Positions 1-8,457 of a stretch of 64,000 nucleotides of DNA are shown here, piece after piece. Where the stretch lies: positions 1 to 64,000 of the forward strand of contig CAZFJL010000023.1 in the NCBI GenBank assembly GCA_964518905.1, read 5' to 3'. Below the pieces are notes generated by a model that made no database searches, was not told where the DNA came from, and worked only from the letters and a program-made list of their open reading frames with translations. Source of the DNA: RDYZ01 sp964518905 (GTDB taxonomy: Bacteria; Cyanobacteriota; Cyanobacteriia; Cyanobacteriales; Geitlerinemataceae). Within the stretch, counting starts at the first letter, position 1. Each line of letters begins with the position of its first letter. The translations under genes and the position numbers were made by a program.

Positions 1-2
1 CG

Positions 3-479
3 ATTCGCAATATTCGTAAAAACTTTCTGCACATTCAGTCCACCAAGCTAATTCGCGAGAACCAAGCGGTTAGCCTTGAGGACTTGGCAGTTAGCAATAT
101 GGTGAAGAATCGAAAGCTTAGTCGCGCAATCTCTCAGCAGGGGTGGGCAGAGTTCAGGGAGATGCTAGTGAACAAAGCAGCTCAGTACATCGATCGCGCT
201 GTCAATCTCATCAGCCGGTGGGAGCCGACTTCTCAGACCTGCTCTGATTGTGGTTTTCGTTGGGGCAAGCTCGATTTATCGGTTCGTTCCGTGCTTTGCA
301 TTAGCTGCGGGGCTGAACACGATCGAGATCAAAACGCAGCTAAGAATATCGATCAAGTCGGCGCTGGATTGGCGCACGACTCTAAATGGACGCGGAGGGC
401 GCGTCAGACTAGCTTGCTAGCTATGCCCGATGAAACGTCAAGCCAAAAAGTAGAGCAGCAGCTTGGTCTGTTTGCCTAG
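3..479 (+). CDS. tnpB: TnpB RNA-guided nuclease, C-terminal part (partial)
   Basis: The frame is open from the first bases, so the 5' end is cut by the window edge; the TTG at 84 is internal. The visible part carries the C-terminal RuvC core of TnpB: a catalytic Glu in LEDLAV (Glu codon 78-80), a zinc ribbon formed by CSDCG and CISCG, and the final catalytic Asp in the DRDQNAAKN motif near 321. In characterised relatives TnpB is a guide-RNA-directed DNA nuclease whose omegaRNA overlaps the 3' end of the gene and the element's right end. No internal stop is seen, so the visible part may belong to an intact protein. The C-terminal tail after the zinc ribbon is variable in this family. Confidence 0.9.
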   Translation: MRNIRKNFLHIQSTKLIRENQAVSLEDLAVSNMVKNRKLSRAISQQGWAEFREMLVNKAAQYIDRAVNLISRWEPTSQTCSDCGFRWGKLDLSVRSVLCISCGAEHDRDQNAAKNIDQVGAGLAHDSKWTRRARQTSLLAMPDETSSQKVEQQLGLFA

Positions 480-483
480 CTTT

Positions 484-520
484 AGAATCCCTGCGCCTTT
501 AGGCCGGGGAGCATGTCAAC
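484..520 (+). repeat. IS605-type right end with imperfect hairpin
   Basis: CCCTG(C)GCC, loop TTTA, GGCCGGGG fold into a stem with one bulged C, followed by AGCATGTCAAC. This is the typical form of the right end recognised by TnpA and of the 3' part of the TnpB omegaRNA. A related sequence occurs at 46678-46720. Confidence 0.65.
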
Positions 521-581
521 TTGAGTTCTGGAAGACAAAGCCATTCAGACTTGAACGTACTTAATGTAATGAGGAAGTAAC

Positions 582-3230
582 GTGCCGCCAGAGCCGTTCT
601 CACACTTTGACCGCGACGATACTCCACCACGTAACGGTTCGCCGCTCATTTCTAGCTGTATCTGTCCGCTTGCACGTTCCGTGCGTGGAGCGACCTATCT
701 GCCGACCGCTTGGATTCATAGCGATCTGCTGATCGATCTGCTGACTCGTCAGACCTGGAAGGCGGCACCGATCGCCCAATTTACGCAACAACCCACAACT
801 CCATCGCAACAGTCACACCACGATCGAGCTGATTTAAGACAAGCCATTGCAACGCACCGCGCCGAAGTGGCACGAGACTGGCAGACCCATCGGCTAGAGC
901 CACACGATCGCACTGCAATCTGGGAAGTCGCACGACTATTACCCACAACTGCGATCGAAATTGTGCCGCGTCTGTCCAGTACGAAGCTTTCGGTAGAACA
1001 GTGCGCGGCGATCGCTGACATGATGCACCGCCCGATCGTCCCGAATAATGAAACAGACTTGATTGCGGGCATCTTCACCGCCTGGGGTGAACTGTTTCGC
1101 AGCCGCGTTGTCCGGGTCTGGTCAAAAGCCCAACTATCCTGCAAAACGCTGACGGTTTCCTTAGAGTTGCGATCGATACCGTTGATTCACACATCAGGAT
1201 TTGCCGAGCTACATGGCGATCATTTCTATGTTGCCGCAAGCTGGGGCTTGCCCCACATCCTCGATGCCGGTCTCATCGAACCCGATCGCCTTGATCTAGA
1301 CCTAGCGTCCGCCTCGATTCGTGCTCAAACACTTGGCCAGAAACCATACGGCTACACTCTGCAAACAACGCACCCAGGATCATCCAGCCTAGGGTTCACA
1401 CTTCAGCAAGTATCACCAGAACGCCAAGCTCATTTTGCCCTTCAGTCCAATGACCTGCTCGCTCTCATCCAATTGGCCCGTTCGGTACGTCACTGGCAGC
1501 ACCCCGCCCTTGCGGCTGGAATGCGGATTGATTGGTCTTTTGGCTCACACGTCGAGCAAATCCCAATTTCGATCGATGCCGATCCTGTGATTGATCACAA
1601 AATTGATCATAAAACCGATCGCGGTCAGTGGCTAGAAGCAAACTCTGCCCCCTCTACGAAGCGAGAAACCATCGCCCCAACGGATAAAAACACCTCGTCT
1701 ACTGCTCGCGATTTGTTTGTGCATGATATTTCCCCCCTCAATTGCACACGCCCGTCTTTTTGGTTTGCCGACGCTCTCAACACCCATCCACCACAGCCAA
1801 TTTGTACCGCCATCTGGCACGGTAGCAGCGCGTCCGGCGGGCGTGTCACGGCTTCTGCTTTTGTGTTTAAGCCGCCATCAGAGTCGAAGCTTGACACGAT
1901 ACAGCCCCTCAAACGTACCGATCCAGAACCCGGAGAGATTTGGGTCTGCACCAAAATTCCAGCGATGCGATTACGCGATCTGCGCCATGCCGCAGGACTC
2001 GTCATCGAAGCCGGTAGCAGCACCAGTCATGAAGTCCTACTAGCGCGGGATCTTGGTTTGCCGATCGTGGTCGGTGTTGTGGGAATTGTAGAAGCATTAA
2101 ACACCGGCGATCGTCTTGAAATTGACGCGAATATCGGAGAAGTGATGCTGTACTCTGACTTGTTTTCGCCGGTGCGCCTCAATTCTGATCACAACGTGAG
2201 CCAGCGCGAAGTTTTACCTCAACCACAGACAATCCTCGACGATCAGACCTCAGAGCTTGCAGCCTCGATCGCCGTAACCGAGTCCCAACCTCAGACAGCA
2301 ATTCAGACAGCAACTCAGGCACCAACTCAGACACCAACTCAGGCATCCCCCAGCCCCGACAAAGTACAACGTCAGATCGATTTACGTGTCAATCTCAGCT
2401 ACCTCGAACGTAATTTGCCCCTAGATAAAGCCTGGGGCGGAATCGGCATTTTACGTTCAGAAATGTTGGCCTTTACCGAGGGGGTAGAACTGACCCTCAA
2501 CCCAACACCCCGAGAACAAGGTGCATTACACCGTTGGTTACACCAGCGCTTAACGCTGGCGATCGAGCTGTGCGAGCAGCGCACGGTGTTTTATCGTGTT
2601 TTTGATCGCCTCTCTCCGGACGCAACGCTCATCGATCGAGGAATGCATCTTTACCTCGATCGGCCAAGCCTCTTTGATATACAACTGAATGTTCTGGCGG
2701 AACTGCACCAAAACGGTCATACCCAAATTCGTTTACTGTTGCCCTTTGTGCGTAGCCGCGCTGAATTGGAATTTTGCTGGCAGCGCCTTGATCGCCTGGG
2801 TTTAGATCGTGCCAACAGTTCGATCGAAGTGTGGATTATGGCGGAGGTTCCATCCGTTCTGATGCTGCTCGACGAATACTGCCAACTGGGGATTTCTGGA
2901 ATTGCGATCGGCACGAATGATCTCACATCGCTGTTACTTGGGATTGACCGTGAGGACGGACGAAGCACCGCGATCGCGAAGGCAGCTCGACCAGCGCTAC
3001 ACGCGGCAATCCTGACGCTTGCCGCGACGGCCAATCGCCACGGACTCGCCTGCCAGTTGTGCTACGACGATATTGTCAATGATCCAGAAACGCTGGCAGA
3101 TTTTCTGCGTGCAGGCGTTACAGCCTTATCCGTTGGTGTCGATTATCTCTCGAAGGCTGAACAGGCGATCGCGGTATCGCTGGGCTCCAACGGAGAAAAA
3201 CGCCAGCCCCGATTAACTCATGAACCATAA
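582..3230 (+). CDS. PEP synthase / PEP-utilising enzyme-like protein, divergent N-terminus
   Basis: The 882-residue protein starts at a GTG (582) behind the ribosome-binding sequence GAGGAAG. The middle holds the phosphohistidine swivelling domain: GSSTSHEVLLAR with the candidate phospho-His at residue about 483. The C-terminal third is a PEP-utilising TIM barrel, with GIGILRSEML near 630 and IGTNDLTSLLLGIDRED near 775-792. The N-terminal ATP-grasp domain is only partly recognisable (a GDHFYVAASWGL segment near 210-222), and the usual opening GGK motif and hydrophobic start of PPDK/PEP synthase are not visible. A low-complexity Gln/Thr/Pro linker joins the His domain to the barrel. It resembles PpsA but may not catalyse the full ATP-dependent reaction. 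It appears to be a single-gene unit, convergent with the exporter gene downstream. Confidence 0.75.
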   Translation: MPPEPFSHFDRDDTPPRNGSPLISSCICPLARSVRGATYLPTAWIHSDLLIDLLTRQTWKAAPIAQFTQQPTTPSQQSHHDRADLRQAIATHRAEVARDWQTHRLEPHDRTAIWEVARLLPTTAIEIVPRLSSTKLSVEQCAAIADMMHRPIVPNNETDLIAGIFTAWGELFRSRVVRVWSKAQLSCKTLTVSLELRSIPLIHTSGFAELHGDHFYVAASWGLPHILDAGLIEPDRLDLDLASASIRAQTLGQKPYGYTLQTTHPGSSSLGFTLQQVSPERQAHFALQSNDLLALIQLARSVRHWQHPALAAGMRIDWSFGSHVEQIPISIDADPVIDHKIDHKTDRGQWLEANSAPSTKRETIAPTDKNTSSTARDLFVHDISPLNCTRPSFWFADALNTHPPQPICTAIWHGSSASGGRVTASAFVFKPPSESKLDTIQPLKRTDPEPGEIWVCTKIPAMRLRDLRHAAGLVIEAGSSTSHEVLLARDLGLPIVVGVVGIVEALNTGDRLEIDANIGEVMLYSDLFSPVRLNSDHNVSQREVLPQPQTILDDQTSELAASIAVTESQPQTAIQTATQAPTQTPTQASPSPDKVQRQIDLRVNLSYLERNLPLDKAWGGIGILRSEMLAFTEGVELTLNPTPREQGALHRWLHQRLTLAIELCEQRTVFYRVFDRLSPDATLIDRGMHLYLDRPSLFDIQLNVLAELHQNGHTQIRLLLPFVRSRAELEFCWQRLDRLGLDRANSSIEVWIMAEVPSVLMLLDEYCQLGISGIAIGTNDLTSLLLGIDREDGRSTAIAKAARPALHAAILTLAATANRHGLACQLCYDDIVNDPETLADFLRAGVTALSVGVDYLSKAEQAIAVSLGSNGEKRQPRLTHEP
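2311..2346 (+). repeat. 12-bp tandem repeat, three units, inside the coding region
   Basis: CAACTCAGGCAC, CAACTCAGACAC and CAACTCAGGCAT follow each other and encode a Thr-Gln-(Ala/Thr)-Pro repeat in the interdomain linker. The unit length is a multiple of three, so copy-number change would keep frame. Confidence 0.85.
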
Positions 3231-3283
3231 TTCACGCATGATTCATGCAAGCCTGCACCCAAACTCACACTATATTTATCGGC

Positions 3284-4327
3284 TTAAGTCACAGTTGTGG
3301 CCTCATGATTGGTGGACTTACTGAACTTGGCAATATAGAGGCCGATCGAAACCAGCACAAACGAAATCAAGTTCGAGATTCCCATCTGTTCCGAAAAGAT
3401 AAACCAGGCTAATAGTGCGCTTAATGGCGGTTCAAGGAGTAGAAAGAGCGAGATAAAACTTGATGAAAACTTCTCGAAACTTTTCGCTAACAAGCGCTGC
3501 CCCAACCCCTCGCAGATAATCCCCAAAGCAATCACCGCTAGCCAGCCCGTCATCGTTTTTGGCAGAAAATTCACCCCCTCGGTCGCAATCACGAGCGGGA
3601 CCAAGATCAAGATCCCGATCGAGCAGCGACACAGCAAAATAGTCGTTGCCGAAAAGCGATCGCGCAACCGTTCTGCCAACAGAAAATAAGCCGCCAAAAA
3701 TACAGCCGAGAGCAGAGCATAAGCATCGCCAACTAAGGTTGTCCCTCCAAGATGTAAGTCGCTTGCACCCAGGGCAAACGCACCAATCAACGCGATACCC
3801 AGCCCAACGAGAAAACGGCGCTCGAAGCGCTGTCCCAGAAATAGCCAGCCGCCCAAGGTCGTAAACAGTGGCGTGAGATTATTTAACAGCACGGAGTTGG
3901 CGATGCTCGTACGGGTGAGTGACATCGCCCACAACACCAGAGACGCCGTAGCGATCGCCCCAACCGACCCCAGAAGAACCCATTGATGCCCCGATATTGG
4001 CGTTGCGATCTGAATTTCACTTTCAGCTTGCGCCGTCCAGCGCTGACGTAATTCACCAATCGCGCGGATCGTTCCAAAAGTAACTGTGAACACCAAAAAT
4101 CGACACAAAACCGTAGAGTTAGCGCTAATTTCAACTTCGCTATATCGCATAAAAATGGCGGCGAAGGATACTGCGATGAGCGCTACAGTCAGATTTGTCG
4201 CTGCACCCAGGTCGAACGAACTAGCTGTATCGTTGTCGCTCGTGACAGGAAGGGGAGTGTGACTAGTTGAGTTTGAGGACGTCAAGCTCGACAGGGAGTC
4301 GGGTTGAATGTCGAGGGGCTGGGTCAT
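3284..4327 (-). CDS. EamA/DMT-family membrane exporter
   Basis: The protein has 347 residues if started at the ATG at 4327; a TTG at 4354 in the same frame would add nine residues. After a polar Ser/Thr-rich N-terminus of about 45 residues come some ten hydrophobic segments in two homologous halves, the layout of drug/metabolite transporters with duplicated EamA domains. The second half contains an EGLGQRLLAKSFEKF-type segment and the hydrophobic LLLEPPLSALLAWFIF stretch, where the Glu-Pro-Pro-Leu motif near the end of the pore helices is typical. It should sit in the inner membrane and export an unknown small metabolite. It is convergent with the PEP-synthase-like gene (53 bp apart). The substrate cannot be predicted. 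Confidence 0.88.
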   Translation of the reverse strand: MTQPLDIQPDSLSSLTSSNSTSHTPLPVTSDNDTASSFDLGAATNLTVALIAVSFAAIFMRYSEVEISANSTVLCRFLVFTVTFGTIRAIGELRQRWTAQAESEIQIATPISGHQWVLLGSVGAIATASLVLWAMSLTRTSIANSVLLNNLTPLFTTLGGWLFLGQRFERRFLVGLGIALIGAFALGASDLHLGGTTLVGDAYALLSAVFLAAYFLLAERLRDRFSATTILLCRCSIGILILVPLVIATEGVNFLPKTMTGWLAVIALGIICEGLGQRLLAKSFEKFSSSFISLFLLLEPPLSALLAWFIFSEQMGISNLISFVLVSIGLYIAKFSKSTNHEATTVT

Positions 4328-4699
4328 GAATTTGAAAGGCGATCGCGCAGACAAAGGCGAACGTTAATTGGTGAGCAGTGAGAACAGACAAAACAGAACT
4401 GTTCAGCCATCACTTTAGCTAAGAGTTTGTCATTTTTCGCCAAAAATCTGACTATATTCAGCGCAACACGATCGATGCATGACATAGAAGCAAAAAAGCA
4501 GAACTACCAATGTCGTTCTGCTTTTAAAAAGCAAATCCGGATCGTTATCTACAGCATCTTCGACATTCTCGGAGGATGTCAACAAGAGAGCTACATCGAT
4601 CATGGCCGTAGCCGCCCGAAGACATAGCACAACCCAATTTTGCAAGACTTCTAAGCAATCTTCCGTCAGTCCTGTCTGTTGGAGGGCTGCACCGATCGC
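4328..4699. other. Intergenic region without a supported gene
   Basis: Overlapping 60-70 codon open frames on both strands here have no recognisable composition and cover a strong terminator hairpin, so I do not call them. Only the terminator at 4494-4525 is supported. Confidence 0.6.
4494..4525 (-). terminator. Rho-independent terminator
   Basis: AAAAGCAGAAC and GTTCTGCTTTT form a perfect 11-bp stem around the 10-nt loop TACCAATGTC. Read on the minus strand it ends in TTTTTT, so it probably terminates the epimerase transcript that ends at 4700. The flanking A and T tracts could let it act in both directions. Confidence 0.85.
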
Positions 4700-5635
4700 C
4701 TAACGATTCGATGCCAGGATCATGTCATCTGTAGATAAATCGACATCGGCAGTCTTCTGACCACTGACCAGAAAATCGTTTTCGTAAGAATCTTTCAGAC
4801 CTGCCAGCAAATCAAATTGCGGTGTCCAATCCAATTGAGTTTGCGCTTTGTGGATATCGGCGAAAAAGTGTTGTGATCGCAGGGGAAAGGCTTTGCGTTT
4901 GCCGAAGTCGAATTGCTTGGGATCGTAATGAACAATCTCAACCTGGGTCGGATCTTTACCCATCGCGGCAGCACAGGCACGGGCCAGACCGTCGAAGCTG
5001 ACATAACGTGCGCCGGAGATATTGTACGTTTCCCCGATCGCCGCCTCATTACCCAGGACGGCGGCCATAGCTGCGGCGAGGTCGGCACAATGACCGAGCT
5101 GGGTAATTTGCAGGCCGCTATCGGGGATCGGGATCGGACGATCGCGCGAGAGGCGATCGAAAAACCAGCCTTCGATCGGGTTGTAATTTTTGGGGCCGTA
5201 GATATAAACCGGGCGGATCGAGGTGAACGGTAAGCCTTGCTCTGCTAGATAGGCTTCGGTCTCAAATTTGCCCTTGTGGCGACTGGCGGGATCGACCGCA
5301 TCCCCTTCCATGTGGGGCATTTCATCCGACTTGAGATACACTCCCGCCGAACTCATATAGATAAACTGCTTAACTTTTCCCGCGAATAAATCCGCCAAGG
5401 GCTGCGTATCGCTCAGACTGCGGCCATTGTTGTCAAAAATAGCATCAAAGGATTCTCCGCCTAACTGCGTGCGAATCTGTTCGGCATCCGTGCGATCGCC
5501 ATGAATTTGAGTCACACCCGCCGGTGCAGGCTTGTTACCTCGGTTAAACAAAACCACCTCGTGGCCTTGCTTGAGCAACAGCTCGGTCAGGTACACCCCG
5601 ATAAACCGAGTCCCACCCATCATCAAAATCCGCAT
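4700..5635 (-). CDS. Atypical SDR, CSP41-like NAD-dependent epimerase/dehydratase
   Basis: The 311-residue protein begins MRILMMGGTRFIGVYL, a Rossmann-fold nucleotide-binding segment of the GGTxFIG type used by atypical short-chain dehydrogenases. It continues with an SSAGVY motif near 105-110 where classical family members carry the catalytic Ser. The RPVYIYGP segment near 160 is typical of extended SDRs, but the usual YxxxK is replaced by a KFETEAYL stretch, as in the chloroplast stem-loop-binding proteins CSP41a/b. Cyanobacterial homologues are close to the plastid proteins, which bind RNA and support plastid transcription and translation. RNA binding here is inference from that similarity. 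The gene stands alone on the minus strand, and a strong terminator lies about 175 bp downstream. Confidence 0.8.
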   Translation of the reverse strand: MRILMMGGTRFIGVYLTELLLKQGHEVVLFNRGNKPAPAGVTQIHGDRTDAEQIRTQLGGESFDAIFDNNGRSLSDTQPLADLFAGKVKQFIYMSSAGVYLKSDEMPHMEGDAVDPASRHKGKFETEAYLAEQGLPFTSIRPVYIYGPKNYNPIEGWFFDRLSRDRPIPIPDSGLQITQLGHCADLAAAMAAVLGNEAAIGETYNISGARYVSFDGLARACAAAMGKDPTQVEIVHYDPKQFDFGKRKAFPLRSQHFFADIHKAQTQLDWTPQFDLLAGLKDSYENDFLVSGQKTADVDLSTDDMILASNR

Positions 5636-6105
5636 AGCTCGCGCCTAAGTCCTATTCGTGGATATACTCAACTACTGACGCCATCAAAATTAAAAAACAG
5701 CTTTTCCCAGAGAGAAAGCTTGAGGTTTTAAAAAATTATTTTTTCATTTGGACGTCAATAAAACTAAGCTTAACCCGAGTCGCGCGATTATAAAAATGGT
5801 TTCAGAAGCAGATGTAATGACCTCTAGAAAGCCCCCTACTCAGTAGGAAAGATATCGCCCTTGAAACGATTAAGCACGTCAAGTTTCAGATTGATATTTA
5901 GATCTAAAGTCAGGCCAACTAATCTGTAATGATTTTCCTGATCTTAGAAATAGAAAAGTTGTAATGCAAGGCCATGCTAGACGTCATCCCAGTTGCCCAC
6001 AGGTTTGCCCAAATCTCCTCTTGGAGCTGGCTTGATGATGCAATTGCGAGAAATTGTTAAGATAAACAAGATGCTCCACCCGAAATTGTAATTTCGCTCG
6101 CCTGC
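5636..6105. other. AT-rich divergent promoter region
   Basis: 470 bp separate the start of the SDR gene (minus) from the start of the orphan gene at 6106 (plus). I see AT-rich runs near 5690-5760 suitable for promoters, but no RNA gene, repeat or convincing small frame. Confidence 0.5.
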
Positions 6106-6702
6106 ATGACCGTCAAACAAAACCATTACGAAGACGTTCTCGCCAAATACTGCAATGCTGAAGACGCGATCGGTCTGCTGCGCCGCTATCGTCCTTATCT
6201 TGAAGCGATCCCCAGCCTACGACGTCCGAACGATAGCCTGATTCCGATCCCGTTTCCACTCATTCGGATGCGAGACCCGATCGCCCAAGCCGGTCTCGAT
6301 AACATGATCGTTGGCGCGAACGAAACCATTTGCCTGCCCTGCGAGTTGGGCATCATCATGTGCGAGCCCGATTGGAAAATTAAAATGGGCATCGAAATTT
6401 TTGTATTGGTCTATCGCCCTCACGAAGAGCTGTCGGATTTATTACTACGCTGGCGCAAAATTCAAGTTTTGCTCTCAAAAGGATACGAATGGGTGATGCC
6501 CTTTCGCTATCGCCATATCTATAGCGAAGCTGCCGAGCGAATTTTCCCGCTGTTTGTCCTATTTGACGAGACCCCAAAACGTATCCGTAAGGGCCTTGAT
6601 GGAGCGGCACTGCCTTACATCATCGAATCCTTAGAAGCTCCGGAATTATCGGATACAACGTTTGATGAAGAACTATTTTCGACGGAAGAAAGTTCACTAT
6701 AG
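6106..6702 (+). CDS. Hypothetical protein, 198 residues, no family recognised
   Basis: The ATG at 6106 opens a clean frame with cyanobacteria-like codon use and HIP1-type sites (GCGATCGG). The protein looks soluble. The N-terminal third is helical and charged, followed by a Pro-rich IPIPFPLIRMRDP stretch near 46-58, a hydrophobic IGIEIFVLVY-like strand near 90, and an acidic C-terminus ending TEESSL. There is no signal peptide or membrane segment. The pair LPCELGIIMCEPDW holds two Cys, but there is no zinc-site pattern. No operon partner is visible; the next gene is on the other strand, convergent. I cannot assign a function. Confidence 0.7.
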   Translation: MTVKQNHYEDVLAKYCNAEDAIGLLRRYRPYLEAIPSLRRPNDSLIPIPFPLIRMRDPIAQAGLDNMIVGANETICLPCELGIIMCEPDWKIKMGIEIFVLVYRPHEELSDLLLRWRKIQVLLSKGYEWVMPFRYRHIYSEAAERIFPLFVLFDETPKRIRKGLDGAALPYIIESLEAPELSDTTFDEELFSTEESSL

Positions 6703-6752
6703 AACGCTAATCCTCGTCCCAATCGTTTCGAGAGAGGTGAAAATAAAAAATA

Positions 6753-7673
6753 TCAGCCCTCAGAGCGACCTACTAAAAATGCAAGCAACTCTCGATTGAC
6801 AGTTTGGGGCGCTTCTTGCTGAATCCAGTGACCGCAGTGGGTGATTGACTTTAACGTCAACGGCACACGAATTGACTGCTTGACGTTTTGCCACAGGGAT
6901 TGATCGATCGTTGAATCATCTGCACCGAACAAGACCAGGGTCGGACTTTCTGGGTTTTTGGCCATCTTCAAAAGATTATCCAGAAAAACCTGAGGTGATA
7001 GACACTGACGATAATGTTCAATGAGTGCTGTTAGCGCTCCGGGTTTACTTAATGCTGCCTGATAAAGCTGAGTATCTTCAGCGCTGAAGGCCGCCTGACG
7101 CACAGATTGCTCGCGAAATAACTGCGCGATCCAGGTTTGCAAATTGGCCTGTAAATTGGCCTGTAAATTGGCTTGCAAGCTGGTAGAGCGCGATCCGGAT
7201 TGATTGTCCCACTGCAACCCTAGCAAGGCGCTGGCACGTCGCAATCGATCGAAACTACCACTCAACAGCGATAGCGGCGTCTGCGGACAGGGCAGACTTA
7301 AAACTGCAAGCCGATCGAGCATTTGTGGGAATTCCTGGGCGAAGCGCCACGCGATCGCCCCACCCCAGTCATGACCAACAACATGAGCCTTGGCGTAGCC
7401 CAAGGATGAAATAACTCCCTGGATATCAGCCACCAACGTATCGAGCTCGTAGCCATTGACCGGCTTGTCAGAATCATTGAAGCCGCGTAGATCGGGAACA
7501 ACGACCGTAAACCGACGCGCTAAGGCCGGGATTTGATGACGCCAGGAATACCAAAATTCCGGAAGGCCGTGCAATAACACAACCAAATCGCCGGTTCCTT
7601 GCGTGACATAGTGAAGACGGACGTTGTTGGAGATAACGTATCGGTGTTGCCAGACGTCAACGACAGTATCCAT
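6753..7673 (-). CDS. Alpha/beta hydrolase (epoxide hydrolase / dehalogenase-like)
   Basis: The protein has 306 residues from the ATG at 7673 (a TTG at 7706 would add eleven). It shows the oxyanion-hole motif HGLPEFWYSW near 34-43 and the nucleophile elbow GHDWGG with Asp as nucleophile near residue 98, which points to epoxide-hydrolase or haloalkane-dehalogenase relatives rather than serine esterases. The catalytic His lies in ITHCGHWIQ near the C-terminus. The cap domain carries a Leu-Gln-Ala-Asn repeat encoded by a 12-bp minisatellite, probably a surface helix. The DUF1815 gene ends 39 bp upstream on the same strand, so the two may be co-transcribed. The substrate is unknown. Confidence 0.85.
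   Translation of the reverse strand: MDTVVDVWQHRYVISNNVRLHYVTQGTGDLVVLLHGLPEFWYSWRHQIPALARRFTVVVPDLRGFNDSDKPVNGYELDTLVADIQGVISSLGYAKAHVVGHDWGGAIAWRFAQEFPQMLDRLAVLSLPCPQTPLSLLSGSFDRLRRASALLGLQWDNQSGSRSTSLQANLQANLQANLQTWIAQLFREQSVRQAAFSAEDTQLYQAALSKPGALTALIEHYRQCLSPQVFLDNLLKMAKNPESPTLVLFGADDSTIDQSLWQNVKQSIRVPLTLKSITHCGHWIQQEAPQTVNRELLAFLVGRSEG
7141..7176 (-). repeat. 12-bp tandem repeat, three units, inside the hydrolase gene
   Basis: On the plus strand AAATTGGCCTGT occurs twice and is followed by AAATTGGCTTGC. In the protein this gives repeated Leu-Gln-Ala-Asn in the cap region. The near-perfect copies suggest recent slippage expansion. Confidence 0.85.
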
Positions 7674-7712
7674 TACAGTAAAAATCCGAGGATAGTGCTC
7701 AGACAAAGAGGC

Positions 7713-8066
7713 TTAGAGACTGCCTGTCAGTTGACGCAGTTCGTGAATACATTCAGTCGGCTCAACCTGATTTTTAACCAGATTCGCTAATTCTTGAAGC
7801 TGAGAGATGGCCTCGGCTCCTTCTAGCTTCATCAACTCGCGATCGTCGCGCATTTCCGTCCAGGTAATGCCATAGTCGGAGACCAGAAAGCGAATCAGGT
7901 GATTTTCTCCTAAACTCACCATAAACGAAGCACTATTCATCTCTGTGCCACAGGTGTAGCAAGAAGCCAGATAGCCACGCTGCTCAAGCACAGTGGCTAG
8001 TGCTTTAAGATTCATCACGAGCTCGCGCACAAACCGGCGATGCTGGTCGGCTAGTCGGACAAACAT
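7713..8066 (-). CDS. DUF1815 family protein
   Basis: This is a 117-residue soluble protein starting at an ATG 7 nt behind the Shine-Dalgarno AGGAG (8074-8078). The segments YLASCYTCG near 33-41, SFMVSLGENHLIRFLVSDYG and TEMRDDRELMKLEGAE are those of a small protein family restricted to cyanobacteria, known to me as DUF1815; no function is established. A CxxC pair (CYTC) is present. A 7-bp hairpin lies in the leader just upstream of the ribosome-binding site. The hydrolase gene follows 39 bp downstream on the same strand. Confidence 0.85.
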   Translation of the reverse strand: MFVRLADQHRRFVRELVMNLKALATVLEQRGYLASCYTCGTEMNSASFMVSLGENHLIRFLVSDYGITWTEMRDDRELMKLEGAEAISQLQELANLVKNQVEPTECIHELRQLTGSL

Positions 8067-8457
8067 AGTCGTTCTCCTGTGAAGTTTCCTGCGGAAACTC
8101 TCATTTTTTTAGATTTCCTTAACAATCTCGCTTATCTTGGCACTCCTTGCAAGTACATGACTGTCCGAAATGAACGGTATACTCACAATTCTTGGTCAAA
8201 ATCATGACTTTGTCACGTAGTGATGCGCTATGAGCTCGATTCCTCGCTTAGAACTAAAGTGTTGAAAGGTGACAGTCGATCGTAGGTACTGAACGCACTT
8301 TACCCAATCTGCGGTCTTCACAAGTCAGAGGCTTGCCACACCCTTAAGTTAAGCGATGAATTGAGCTGAGTCTAAATTTTTTCTAGCGTGTCCTTTCATA
8401 AAATTAAGATTCAGCAACAGTACTTTCATTTTAGGGGCGATTTGCGATCGTGCCACT
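8067..8457. other. Intergenic region upstream of DUF1815
   Basis: 391 bp between two minus-strand genes. Apart from the leader hairpin at 8083-8099 and AT-rich promoter-like stretches near 8095-8130 and 8370-8410, no gene, tRNA or repeat is seen. A structured small RNA cannot be excluded by eye. Confidence 0.5.
8083..8099 (-). promoter_or_regulatory. Leader hairpin upstream of the DUF1815 ribosome-binding site
   Basis: AGTTTCC and GGAAACT form a perfect 7-bp stem with a 3-nt loop, ending 4 nt before the AGGAG of the downstream gene. It might affect mRNA stability or translation; a role is inference. Confidence 0.5.

Larger units (their letters stand above)
1..520 (+). mobile_element. IS200/IS605-family (tnpB-type) element, 3' part
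   Basis: The window opens inside a tnpB-carrying element. The tnpB reading frame runs to 479 and is followed by a short right end with an imperfect hairpin (484-520). The left end and any tnpA lie outside the window. Elements of this family have no terminal inverted repeats and make no target duplication, so the exact right boundary, placed here after TCAAC at 520, is inferred from the usual form of such ends. Confidence 0.75.

Noticed and set aside
4427..4645. Overlapping 66- and 71-codon frames on opposite strands
   Set aside because: Both run through the perfect terminator hairpin and share no recognisable feature of a protein.
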